64,000 nt of DNA from Microbotryomycetes sp. JL201. Taxonomy: Eukaryota > Basidiomycota > Microbotryomycetes. The DNA lies in NCBI GenBank assembly GCA_033819885.1, contig JAQYUZ010000058.1, positions 16,676 through 80,675 on the forward strand. Reading direction: 5' to 3'. The translations under genes were made by a program, and so were the position numbers. The first letter of the stretch is position 1; every line of letters starts with the position of its first letter. Under the pieces are notes generated by a model. It did no database searches. It had not been told where the DNA came from and worked only from the letters and a program-made list of their open reading frames with translations. Shown piece by piece: positions 1-9,754 of this stretch.

Positions 1-1187
1 ACAAAATGGAGCCACTTTCAGAATGAGCACCAGGCGGGCGGTCGCACGAGACGTACATTCATCGCAACACGACCCAGAGCTTTACCGCTGCGAAGGTCGT
101 ACAGGCAGACGGTCCTGTCGCTGCCACTGCTCGCGAGCACGGTGGTTTCCGATTTGTTGAATACGACATTGACTATGTGTTCGCCAACAGACATGTTGGA
201 CGTAGAGTGAAATTTGAGCGTCGAAAGCGGAGCAGTCTTTGTCTCGTCCCAGATGTCGATCGAGTGCGACGCCGTAGCAAAGACAGGGTCGAAGCGGTGA
301 TGCGTGACCGAGCTGTACACGAAGTCACGTCAGTGTTTAGAGCCGTGGAATAAGCGCAAGATTTCTCACTTGAATGCAGATTTGCCCTGATAGACCTGCA
401 AAGGCTGTTGCGCGAGACGACCGTAAGCATTCGCCACCGCCGACGCACATTCGAGGCACACTCACCTTGACGTGGGCGCCGCTGGGTCCTTTGAGGTCCC
501 ACAACTTGACCGTCTTGTCAACACCACATGACAGCACCCTCGGCGACCCTCTTGTGGCCGTCGAATCGTACGAAAACTGCCCGTCCTCTCCATCTTCGTC
601 GGACAAGTCTGCTCGACCCTTGCCTTTGTCGCCCAGCGTTGTTCGTTTGCGCTTGAGCGATTTTTCTCCTGCAGCGGGCTGCTTGTCTACGCGACCTTGT
701 TCTCCCTGAGCTGGCGGTGAAAAAGCGACGCCCTTGACCATGCCTCTGTGCGCTGCTTGGGCGTGCCACAATGTCTCGCGCCTGGCCAAGTCCCATACTC
801 TGACCTCGCCGTCGCCCGAGCCGGATGCGACGCGCGTAAGAGATCCACTCTCATCTTTTGTCATGCAGTACAAGCCATCGCCATGCCCGTCGAGCGCGTC
901 GACGAAAGGTTTGCTGAACATGCGCTCAAGTTTCGAGGCTGTCACTGCACGCTGATACTCGCGCGCTCGTGCGAACGGATGCAGCGCCGGGTCCAGATTG
1001 CGACTGACGGGCGCCGTCGACTGCGACGTGGACGCGAGGTGGTCGTCCAAGTTGCGGTGCAGCGTCTTGATTTTCTGTTGCGACGAGCGACAACACGACG
1101 TGATTAACAGTGGAAGATGACCAGACGTGCAAGTCAGCATCTTCTGATTCAGTTTGACCAGTCCAGCATGCACAGGGGACTTGCCAT
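1..1187 (-). CDS. SOF1: SOF1/DCAF13-type WD40 protein, 3' end outside window
   Basis: WD-repeat protein of the U3 snoRNP/SSU processome, needed in the nucleolus for early 18S rRNA processing. Exons on the minus strand: 1187-1185 (the ATG alone), 1074-466, 395-370 (26 nt), 312-57, then a donor at 56 leading out of the window. The N-terminus reads MKIKTLHRN, followed by RNLDPALHPF, AREYQRA and SKLERMFSKPF, which are hallmarks of the Sof1 family; WD blades with GSGDGEVRVWDL, DKTVKLWDL and SDRTVCLYDL follow. A basic/acidic insert (KRKRTTLGDKGKGR) sits between blades. Intron 1 (1184-1075) follows the ATG directly and has a GC-AG donor (GCAAGT). The C-terminal Sof1-like domain lies beyond base 1. 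About 100 bp separate its ATG from the start exon of GPN3 on the other strand, so they probably share a promoter. Confidence 0.93.
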
Positions 1188-1288
1188 GGTCAGTTTTGGT
1201 CGATTGACGAGCGGCGGCTCGAGCGCAAAAGTCAAAGTGCCAGTCAGAGCGGCCTCTTGCTCGAACACGCTATCTGCCACTGCCCACG

Positions 1289-2582
1289 AGTGAGCTCCAG
1301 TTGTCTGTTGACCTTAATAACTATTTGACATTGACTTGCTTCGTTGCACACCAGTGCGCTGTAAGCTCGCAGCCAGCTCGGCGATGGACGCCAACGCGAC
1401 AGCATATAAGCCGCTAACAATACCATGATCTAATTTCAGACGCTGTACTAGTCACTGGTCCAGCGGGCGCAGGCAAGTCGACCTTCTGCGCATCACTCAT
1501 TACTCACGCCCAGTCGCTCGGCCGCTCCGTGCACCTCTTTAACCTCGACCCGGCGGCAGAGAACTTTGAGTTTCCACCGTCACTTGACATCAAAGACCTC
1601 GTGAGCTTGGAAGAGGTCATGGAAGACTTGGAACTCGGCCCGAATGGCGGCCTCATCTATTGCTTCGAGTGAGTCTTGCACAAGCTCGGGTCGCCCATGT
1701 CCGTGCGGCTGACAGTTCCCTGGTCGCCAGGTACCTTATGAACAACATCGACTGGCTACAGGAAGCGCTCGGCGACTACGAAGACGACTTTGTGAGTGAC
1801 TATCGTCATAGGGGCGAGCTTGCCACTTTTGAGTCTAAGACCTTCTGCTGCAGCTCATCATCGACTGTCCCGGCCAAATCGAATTGTACACACATATTCC
1901 TATTTTGCCCAATTTGGCAAAACTCTTGACGACGACGATGAACATCAACCTCGTGTCCGTGTACCTGCTCGAGTCTCAGTTCATGGAGGACCCTGCAAAG
2001 TACTTCAGCGGAGTGCTTAGCGCCATGAGCTGTATGGTCGGTCTCGAAGTGCCAACCGTCAACGTCATGAGCAAAATGGACTTGGTCAAGAAAGCCGGCA
2101 CGAAGCGCAAAAGAGACGTCGATCGGCAAGTCTGCCTCTTAAAATTAATGCACGTGAACTTTCTCATTTGCTCATCTCGATTCGGCCGTTCGTTAGCTTT
2201 CTCGACCCTGACCCAGAACTGCTGAGGGAGAGCGCCAACAAGTCTACAAACCCGAAATTCCATGCGCTAAATAGCGCCATCGCGCACCTAGTCAGTACTT
2301 GAACGCACTGTCAAGCCGCACATTGTACTGACCGCTTGCCTAATGCATACATCTGCAGATCGAGGAAAATAACTTGGTTCAGTTCTTGCCATTGGACGTG
2401 ACGGACGAAGACAGCATCGGCGTCATCCTATCTCACATTGACAACGCTATTCAGTTTGGCGAACATGAAGAGCCCAAGGAGCCAGAGGACGTGAGTTTGA
2501 TACAGCCATCCGAGGCCAGGGTGCGATGTCTGATCGTGGCTTGTTGCAGCTCGACAATGGCGATTTTGATGTCGGAGAATGA
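1289..2582 (+). CDS. GPN3: GPN-loop GTPase 3 with split start codon
   Basis: GPN-loop GTPase that helps assemble and import RNA polymerase II. The 275-residue model has eight coding pieces: 1289 (the A of ATG), 1355-1360 (TGCGCT), 1440-1668, 1731-1791, 1854-2125, 2197-2290, 2359-2490 and 2550-2582. The product starts [19 protein letters not shown] (P-loop), then LDPAAE, the GPN motif [26 protein letters not shown] (G3) and MSKMDLV (G4), and ends in an acidic tail. No ATG reads into the P-loop exon in frame without splicing; the only good solution joins CACGA|TGCGCT|ACGCT across two introns with canonical ends (1290-1354, 1361-1439, the latter with CTAAC before the acceptor). Intron 2126-2196 is GC-AG. 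A GTG start at 1356 would be the alternative. Family identity is certain; the start is inferred. Confidence 0.92.
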
Positions 2583-2949
2583 TACGAATGTCCGATGTGT
2601 ATAGCGAATCGACAGAAATTGTCTCGAATCTTTGTTGTCACTTTTTGAAAATGTCCTGAGTACTCGTCTAAAGAGATCGGCCAGCGCGCTACCAGCTCTG
2701 CCTCTGAGCCAGAGCCTGTTCGTCTGTCCCGCTCACGACGCTCTTGACACCGAGCGATATATTTCTGGGCAGCGCTTCGTTGCGCCTTTCGATCGCTCTG
2801 TGTGCGCGTTGCAACTTTTTGAACGCAGCAGCTCGGCCGAGCTCATCCGCATCAGCATTACGATCCAGCTGCTTTCGTGTGTGCCGAGACTCGATTTTGG
2901 GAAGCAATCTTCTCCTTGAGCCTGTACACACCAGCGTGACTGGGCCAGG
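2583..2949. other. Intergenic, GPN3 end to NOL10 start
   Basis: A 367-bp stretch between two plus-strand genes, presumably GPN3 terminator plus NOL10 promoter. On the minus strand an open frame at 2931-2689 has protein-like composition (FKKLQRAHRAIERRNEA) but opens with GTG and has no in-frame ATG, so I do not call a gene. Confidence 0.5.
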
Positions 2950-5735
2950 ATGGTTGTTTCGCTTGCGTCGACCGGCGGCGCCGCCAAAATCTACACCGTC
3001 AACGGCGGAGGCGCGTCAGGCAAGAATGCAGCAGCTTGGTTGGAACAAAAGATCGGTCAGAAGAACAAGAAGAGAAGAACGGGCGGTCAGGGTGGCACCG
3101 GCGGTGAAGGCGAGATCCGATTGATCCAGGTCAGCATGTTTGTGTACAACCATGAGACGATTGGTGAGGTTGACTCGACATTGCTGGCTGTCACTCGCAG
3201 GACTTTGACTTTCCAGAGGCCTCGAACAAGATCAAGTCGACCCGGGACGGCCAGTTTGTCATGGCCACCGGCACATACAAACCCCGCATGAAAGTGTTCG
3301 ATTTGCACGAGCTTTCACTCAAGACGGAACGTGTCACCGACAGTGAAAATGTTGATTTCTGCGTGAGTAGCACGAGACAGTGTGGCGTGCACGGGCAAAG
3401 CTGATCGGAGCTCTCGACAGATCTTGTCTTCGGACTGGATGAAGACGCTTCACCTACAAGCCGATCGTGGGCTCGAGTTACACACACAGTCGTCGATGCA
3501 CCATCGCGTCCGCATGCCGAAGCACGGCCGCGCGCTCAGCTACCATTTCCCGTCCTGCGACGCCATCGTCGGTGGCGAAGGCTGCGACGTATGGAGGTTC
3601 AACTTGGAAGCCGGAAGATTCATGAAGCCGTTCGAGCTCGAAGGCTCTAAAAACGGAGCGGACGGCGGCGAAGGCGGCGTCGGCGTTGGTGGCGGCGTCG
3701 ATGTTGTGACTGGAGTGAATGCTATCGACATCAACCCGGCTCACCAGCTCATGACTTTTGGCACGTCGACTGAAGCAGGAAGAGGGACCGTCGAAATGTG
3801 GGATCCTCGCTCGAGATCAAGAGCAGGACTGCTCAGGTTGCCTTATGCGCGGCTGTTTGCAACGTCAAGCTCGAGCGCTGCGCTCCTGCAACCGGCTTTG
3901 CCAGGAGTAGACGACACGGGTCGAGCTGGATTGTCTGTCACTGCACTCGCCAGCAAAATTGATGGTCTCAATTTGGCCGTGGGCACTTCGACCGGTCATG
4001 TTCTTTTGTACGATTTGCGCGCCAACCGCGAGTACCTCACCAAGGATCAAGGCTATGGGTTGCCCATCAAAAAAGTTGAGTGGATCGAGAACCCAGTCGT
4101 CAGTAGCGGAGAAGCAGAAGCGGAAGGAGGATATGTGGCGAGCGCGGACGAACGAGTCGTCAAAATATGGGGCAAGGAGACGGTCAGTTCAGAAAGGCTG
4201 TTTCTCACAACCCCTCGGCTGATTTACTACCCTCCCTGTTCTTGACATTTCAGGGAACCAATCTAGTCTCGGTCAACCCGCCGATGCCAATCAATGATAT
4301 GCACGTGTACCCGTCCAGCGGACTTGTTTTCCTGGCAAACGAAACGTCGCCCATGACTGCCTATTACATTCCCCAACTTGGACCTGCGCCCAAGTGGGCT
4401 CGCTTCCTCGACAACATGACAGAAGAGATGGAGAACGATCAAGAAGAGCTGCTGTACGACGATTACAAGTTTGTGGACAGACAAGAGTTGGCGGCGCTCA
4501 ACTTGGACCACTTGATTGGCTCGAACCAACTCAAACCTTACATGCACGGCTTCTTTGTCGATCTGAGATTGTACACAAAAGCGAGGGCGATCGCAAACCC
4601 ATTCGCGTATGCGGAACACAGAGAACGGCTCATTCGAGAACGTCTCGAAGCCGAGCAAGAGAGCCGGATCAGAGGTGCCAAAAAGGCGGCTTCTGGATCG
4701 AAAATGGAAGGTGTCAAAGTCAACAAAACGTTGGCAAAGAAGGTACAAGCTTTGCAGGACAAAGCTGCCAAACGGGCGGCAGGGCAAGAGGACGACGATG
4801 GCGAAAACAAGCGACGGCGCAAAAAGAAGGACGCCGCAGAAGTGCCTTCGTTGCTCAAAGACGACCGATTTGGAGAATTGTTTACCAACCCGGATTATGA
4901 GATTGATGAGCAGTCGAGGGAGTTTGCGTTGCTCAATCCGTCTGGACCACCGGTGCGTTTGCCGTATCCCATCTTTCAAAATCGGCCACTGAATCTCTCT
5001 CACAATCTGCAGAAGAGGCGAGCGGAAGGTGAATCCGACTCGGACGATGACGACTTGCGCCCGCAACAAGCCGATTCGGACTCTGAAAACGACACCGCAT
5101 CGGACAGTGACTCTGGATCGATCAGCGACAGCAGTCAAGAGGGAGATCTCGGGTACGACACCCGCTTCAACAAGCCTGCTCCTCCTGTCGATTACAAACG
5201 TAAATTGCCTCCGAGTCGGGTGGCGGCGAACGTGCCGACTTCAAAAAAGAAATTGTCTTTGGTCGCCGCGGACGATTCTGACGAGGACGGTGATGCTGTT
5301 TCTAAACCTCTGTCTGCTTATCAAGCGAAAGCGAGTCAGACGTTTGCTCAACGTGCAAGGCAACAACAGCGACACGGTGATGGAAGTAAAGGCAAGGGCA
5401 AAGCTCGAGCCGACGCTGGAGACTCTTTCGTCAACAACACGATGGATATCATTCGCGGTGGACCTGGAGGAGCTATGGAAATGTCTTTTATTCCTCAATC
5501 GAAATCGTCCAATCAAGACAAGGAAGGATCAGACAAGCGCTCAAAGGCTGACGAGGCAAAGGCGAAAAGATTGAAAGACAAGCGAGAAAAGAATTCGTTT
5601 GGAATGGGTATGGAGAGGAGAGGAGACTTTGGCGATGATGACGATGTGCAGCTTGAAGGTGATCAAGAAAGTGGTCGCAAGCGCATGCGCAAACCCATGC
5701 GGTCCGCTTCCAGAAACGTGACGAGGCAATTATAG
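2950..5735 (+). CDS. ENP2: NOL10/Enp2, SSU processome WD protein
   Basis: Nucleolar protein of the small-subunit processome, needed for 18S rRNA maturation. Exons 2950-3129, 3201-3362, 3421-4182 and 4254-5735 give 861 residues. The N-terminus carries AAKIYTVNGG and later DFDFPEASNKIK, GTYKPRMKVFDLH, and SYHFPSCDAIVGG, which follow the NOL10 family order; then TVEMWDPRS, TGHVLLYDLR, the diagnostic GYGLPIKKVEWI, NETSPMTAYYIPQLGPAPKW and HLIGSNQLKPYMHGFF. Residues around 600 (DDRFGELFTNPDYEIDE) match the NUC153 module found in several processome proteins. The last third is acidic (DSDDDDL, SDSENDTASDSDSGS) then Lys-rich, as usual for the family. The ATG at 2950 gives a family-like N-terminus with no upstream exon needed. 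Confidence 0.95.
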
Positions 5736-6199
5736 ATGGGCCATTTCGGTATATAGATGAGATCTTGTGGAACAGAGATGAAACGTCCAGCGTTCTCATT
5801 GCAAGTTTACAACCTACGTGTGTAAGGCTGCTTCAGACCAAAGAACGAGCAAAAACACGACAACTTTGAAAGTGCTACAAAAAGCGGCGCACCCCCTTTT
5901 TTTTTTGGGTAGACAGATGTGGTGATGTAGTGATGCACGGCAAATGGCTTGCCAGTTCGGACAAAGAAGCCCGACACAACACGCATAGACGGTACGTTTC
6001 TTCGAGTTAATAAAAAGACCAACGAGACGAAAAGTGTCCATTTTGTGATGGGCTTGAAGCGGTCGCCAAACGTGCTTTTGTTGACGCCTTTCACGCCTTT
6101 GGGAGAGAGAACAAAACAAAACATGAAAATGTTGAAAGAAAAAGTTGTAAAAGTGTCTGTCGGGAGCTTTCCAAGGAAAGCTGGGAAAGTGATTGAAAG
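5736..6199. other. Convergent 3' intergenic region
   Basis: 464 bp between the converging 3' ends of NOL10 and the zinc-finger gene. It holds a C/T homopolymer stretch near 5890-5908 and A/T-richer sequence suited to 3' UTRs and poly(A) sites. Open frames of 80-105 codons here lack family features and I treat them as chance. Confidence 0.5.
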
Positions 6200-7639
6200 T
6201 TATGCCATCGGGTGATCTGGAGGACTGGCGACTTCATCCTTGACGCTGTCGGTGCTGCCTGTTTCAGACAAGCCCGCATCCTCATCCGATGCCGCATGAC
6301 TCGCTGGACCGGTGGCACGACCGCCAGGGGAGCCAGCAGAGCCATCTTCAGCAATAGTCTGGCCCGCGAGCTTGTTACCACGGTGTATCTTGAGATGGCG
6401 TCGGAGATTTGACTAAGGAAAGCCCTCCGAGTGAGTGAGCGAGGACACTGTGAAACGACAGAACACTCACATGCACCGAAAATCCTCGACCGCAGTGCTC
6501 GCAACTGAACGGCTTCTCACCAGTGTGCGAATGAATGTGAGTTCGCAGCGATGATGGCCGAGCAAAGCGTTTGGCTGGTTGACCGTCCGTGTCAGGACGT
6601 GCGTGTATGTCATGTGGAAAGATGCACAACACTCACGACAATGCGGGCAGACATACCGGCCCGACTCCATAGTCACATCCGCCATCGAGTCTTGGGTCGT
6701 CGTCGCTACTGCCGGCGCCGCGAAGGACTGCGCATTGGCCGAAGATGGTCCCGACCATGTGTGATTGGCCGTGGCAGGAACAGCGGGACCTCTCTGGTGC
6801 TGGGTTTCTTGATGTATTCCGGAGCGTCTGTTGTCGCTGGACGAGATGCGCAAACCGGCCAGCTCAGGACTCAGGTGCGCAGTCGCTCGCGCTGGGCCAC
6901 CAAGTTGAGGAGACGACGCGGCAGCTGCGAGCTCGCTCCTCTCTGCGGCGGCGACAGCTGCAAGAGATTGTAACGAATCTGGCGAACCCATCGATTCAAC
7001 CGTCGAGCCTCGCCTTGACGGGCCTTGGTTCGTCTGTGGCGATGACGTGACGGATGACCCCGCATCAGTCGAGAAACTGGCCCGACCGATGGAACTTGCG
7101 CCAAATCGCTCCATGTCTGGTATGTATGCATGTCGGTAATGTTCGCTCCCTGGCAGCGACGTGCGTGGCCGAGTGTGAATGCGCAACGCCGAGTCCGCAT
7201 CATCTTGGGTTCGCTTTCTAGTGGACTGGTCTATCCATGATGCGGAAGCTCTGCGCTCGTCACTCGGGGAATGCCATGGGCCTGGCGCGACGGGACTTGG
7301 CCCGTAAATGGTTCCAGCGGCCGTAGCGCCACTGACCGAGTTTGATCGAGGTCGTCCGCCGGGTGATCGACTGTCGAGAGGCCGTTGCGACAGTGAAGGA
7401 CTAAATCCGCCAACCAGACCCGATGGCAACGGATGCAGGGGTCCTCCTGTCGGCGAGACGAGCTGCATTGAGCGCGGTCTCGGCCTTTCGTCTGGCGAGC
7501 GGCGGTCGTGCATGTCGTCAGGTGAGCTGCGTACTGATGATGCGTATGGGCGCTCTAGTAAGTTTGTAGTCGAGATGGGTGCCAGTCGCCGCATGTCGTT
7601 TTTGGCAGTGTGTGGTGAGTGCTGCGCGTCGGGGCTCAT
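6200..7639 (-). CDS. C2H2 zinc-finger transcription factor
   Basis: Probable DNA-binding regulator of 439 residues. Exons 7639-6637, 6574-6471 and 6412-6200. Two tandem C2H2 fingers are assembled across the exon junctions: YVCPHCPKRFARPSSLRTH with a following HSH and a TGEKPF linker, then FSCEHCGRGFSVHSNLRRH with a following KIH. Both show C-x2-C...H-x3-H spacing. The long N-terminal part is Ser/Pro/Arg-rich and low in structure (for example SSPQTNQGPSRRGS, AAVAAAERSELAAAA). The tail after the fingers is short and acidic (EDGSAGSPGG...SDEDAGLSETG). The frame stays open to 8029, but only through a GTG; the first in-frame ATG is 7639. A TATA-like TATAAAA lies about 620 bp upstream on the same strand, implying a long leader. 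The regulon cannot be told from sequence. Confidence 0.85.
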
Positions 7640-8166
7640 CAGCCTTGATGGCGGCGACGGCGGGTGCAGCGAACTACGGCGGGGCACGGCAGCCGCTGCC
7701 GACAGAGGCGGCGATCGAGGCGCTGTCAGAGTATAAGTTGCCCGTGCCGCGGTCGCGGGCGCGTGACAAGTCGCCCAGGGCTGAGCAAAGTCGATCGCTT
7801 GGCGAACATCTTCGCGGTTTGCGGGCCGCGCAGGACCAGCTTGTTGCTCGTGGCGTCGCTCTGTACAAGGCGCGCACGACAATGCAAAGAATTGCGCGTC
7901 AGCACACTGTCCCAATCTCGGCCTCAACAGGCGGCCCGAGCTTACCGATGCTGGCCAGCAGCGACGAGATGGGTGGCAATCGCGGCAAGTTCGAGGCCGC
8001 GCTCGCAGCCGCAGGCGCTGCCATCGCACGAGTCGCAGCTTGCGGACTCAATGTCGCTACAGGAGGCTCCATCCTAGCTACCGCACTCGGACGCTCATGC
8101 CCAACAGCCCCGTCGTCGTCGTGGCGAGAGGAGTCTGGAAGACCGGCCAGAGTGCTCGACTCTGTG

Positions 8167-8187
8167 CTGCTGCTGCTGCTGCTGCTG
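8167..8187. repeat. (CTG)7 microsatellite
   Basis: Seven perfect CTG units in the presumed 5' leader of the zinc-finger gene. Confidence 0.95.
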
Positions 8188-8256
8188 CTTGACGATTCGA
8201 CGACGATGAAGCAAAAAGAGGCCTCAAATGGCTCTGATCGCTCGCTCGGTCGCCTC

Positions 8257-8263
8257 TTTTATA
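8257..8263 (-). promoter_or_regulatory. TATA-like box of the zinc-finger gene
   Basis: Reads TATAAAA on the minus strand (TAATATAAAAGAGG in context), pointing toward the zinc-finger ATG at 7639. It is the clearest TATA element I saw upstream of a gene here; its use is inferred. Confidence 0.4.
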
Positions 8264-9754
8264 TTATGCCGGAAAAAAGCTCCAGGTAGTTCGTGTCTCG
8301 CGAGAGAGGCCCAAGCGCAGCGCGTGCTTGGATATCCGAAAATCAAAACAGACTCGTCCGCCGCTTCGTCCGGAGTCGAACTTGATCGTTCACGCTCAAT
8401 ACCGAATGATGAGCGGGGTCGTCGGCGTGATCGTGTAGCGCACAGACTCTGAAGCGAGCTGTTTGGACAGCACAGAGCAGACGTGGCAGGCAAAAGGCAG
8501 AGCCAGCCCGCTTCCGCAGGCACACAGCAAGGAAAACTGTGCGCTCGCCTGCGAAGCTCGTTCTGTCGATCAGATGGGGACCTTTTTTTTACCGCGGTTA
8601 TGATGATGACCGTTCAAATATGACTTTGCCGCAAACTTCGCAAGTTCGCACACAGCAAGCAACCTCTGACGATCAAAAAGTTGCGCAGCGCCGTGCGAGT
8701 CGCATACAATAACACCCGGTCAAAGTTGGCGATCGTGCCCTTCGCACAAAACCCGTCGACTGCGCAATTCGCTCGTTCGACGAAGCCGGGACGATCTTGC
8801 CGCCCGCTGACGCACCACGTCATAACTGGCTTTTGCCGTGCCTGCGAACCGGGGTCGACATTTGTGATGCTGAATGTTCGCCGCGGCTCATCATGTGCGA
8901 TCGGGTTCTTGGTGCATCAGAACATTCTGCTCATGTGCAAAGCTCATACAGATGGACTCTCTAGCTGGGTGATATGTGGACCGAGTGCTTGGATATCACA
9001 TAAATTGGCCAAGACTGCGCGAAAGGAGGCTGCTCAGTATCCTGACCACACTTTGCCGCTTAGCCGTGAGCATGCTCTAATGACTCTGGGCGCATGTCTG
9101 TACGTCTGAAGATGTAATATTCATGGAATTGGCTCATTCCGCGCGGAGGAACGCGCCTAGAACAGGGTTCAGGCGAGCCACGCGGACCTTCTAGTCGTCA
9201 GTAGTCGTCCGGGCTCTGGCCGATCAACTTGACTGCTGATTATGATAAACAAAACAACGTATGGTCCATAGTAACAATACGAGGATCGGACTTCTTCACT
9301 GGTCAAGTGGCGCCTCCTCCCCCCTCCTTTTCGCTGACGCCTACTCGCGCTCTACAGAATGTCGTACCTGAACGGATCTTTCAATCTCAATGTTCCCACT
9401 CACCTCCTCGATCACCGCAGTTGAAGCCCTCGTAAACAGCTCGTCGCAGCAACAGCTTGCGGCGGACGGCGACCTATACTAGGCGCGCAAGAGATTTTCT
9501 CACGGGTCTTTAATGGGTCCCTGATTGATCGAAATGCAATAAAGATTTCTCACGATTTCCCAGCGTTTCGGTGTGTGCGCGTCAGCTCGAAACACGGATA
9601 TGAAGCTGAGTATATCCGGGTGGCAAACTTGCTGGCTACTCCTATTAACCCCCCGCCACCGAGCACTTTCCAATTGAACTACACAGACTTCGAAATGCAC
9701 AAATGCAAAGTTGGTACAATGACGCTTTCTCTTTGGGGACATTTCGAATCTGTT

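Larger units (their letters stand above)
7640..9754. other. 2.1-kb region without a supported gene
   Basis: Between the zinc-finger gene and the 3' end of the PPR gene. The right part of the zinc-finger leader contains a (CTG)7 run. I looked for tRNA A/B boxes, 5S rRNA and spliced small genes and found nothing I can support. A plus-strand frame at 8681-9109 is open for 142 codons but starts with TTG and has no family features. At 9389 an ATG opens a 30-codon frame (MFPLTSSITAVEALV...) ending at a TAG near 9481. Confidence 0.45.

Noticed and set aside
5807-6124. 105-codon minus-strand frames
   Set aside because: Two overlapping frames in A/T-rich 3' sequence with homopolymers; no domain, no conserved start context.
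7640-8029. N-terminal extension of the zinc-finger frame
   Set aside because: The frame is open only through a GTG at 8029; composition is Cys/Arg-rich and unlike the protein. First in-frame ATG is 7639.
8340-8450. tRNA-like B box (GTTCGACTC on the minus strand)
   Set aside because: The flanking bases do not form a T-stem and there is no matching A box or acceptor stem.
8681-9109. 142-codon plus-strand frame
   Set aside because: Starts at TTG, no family motif, no splice-supported start; likely chance.
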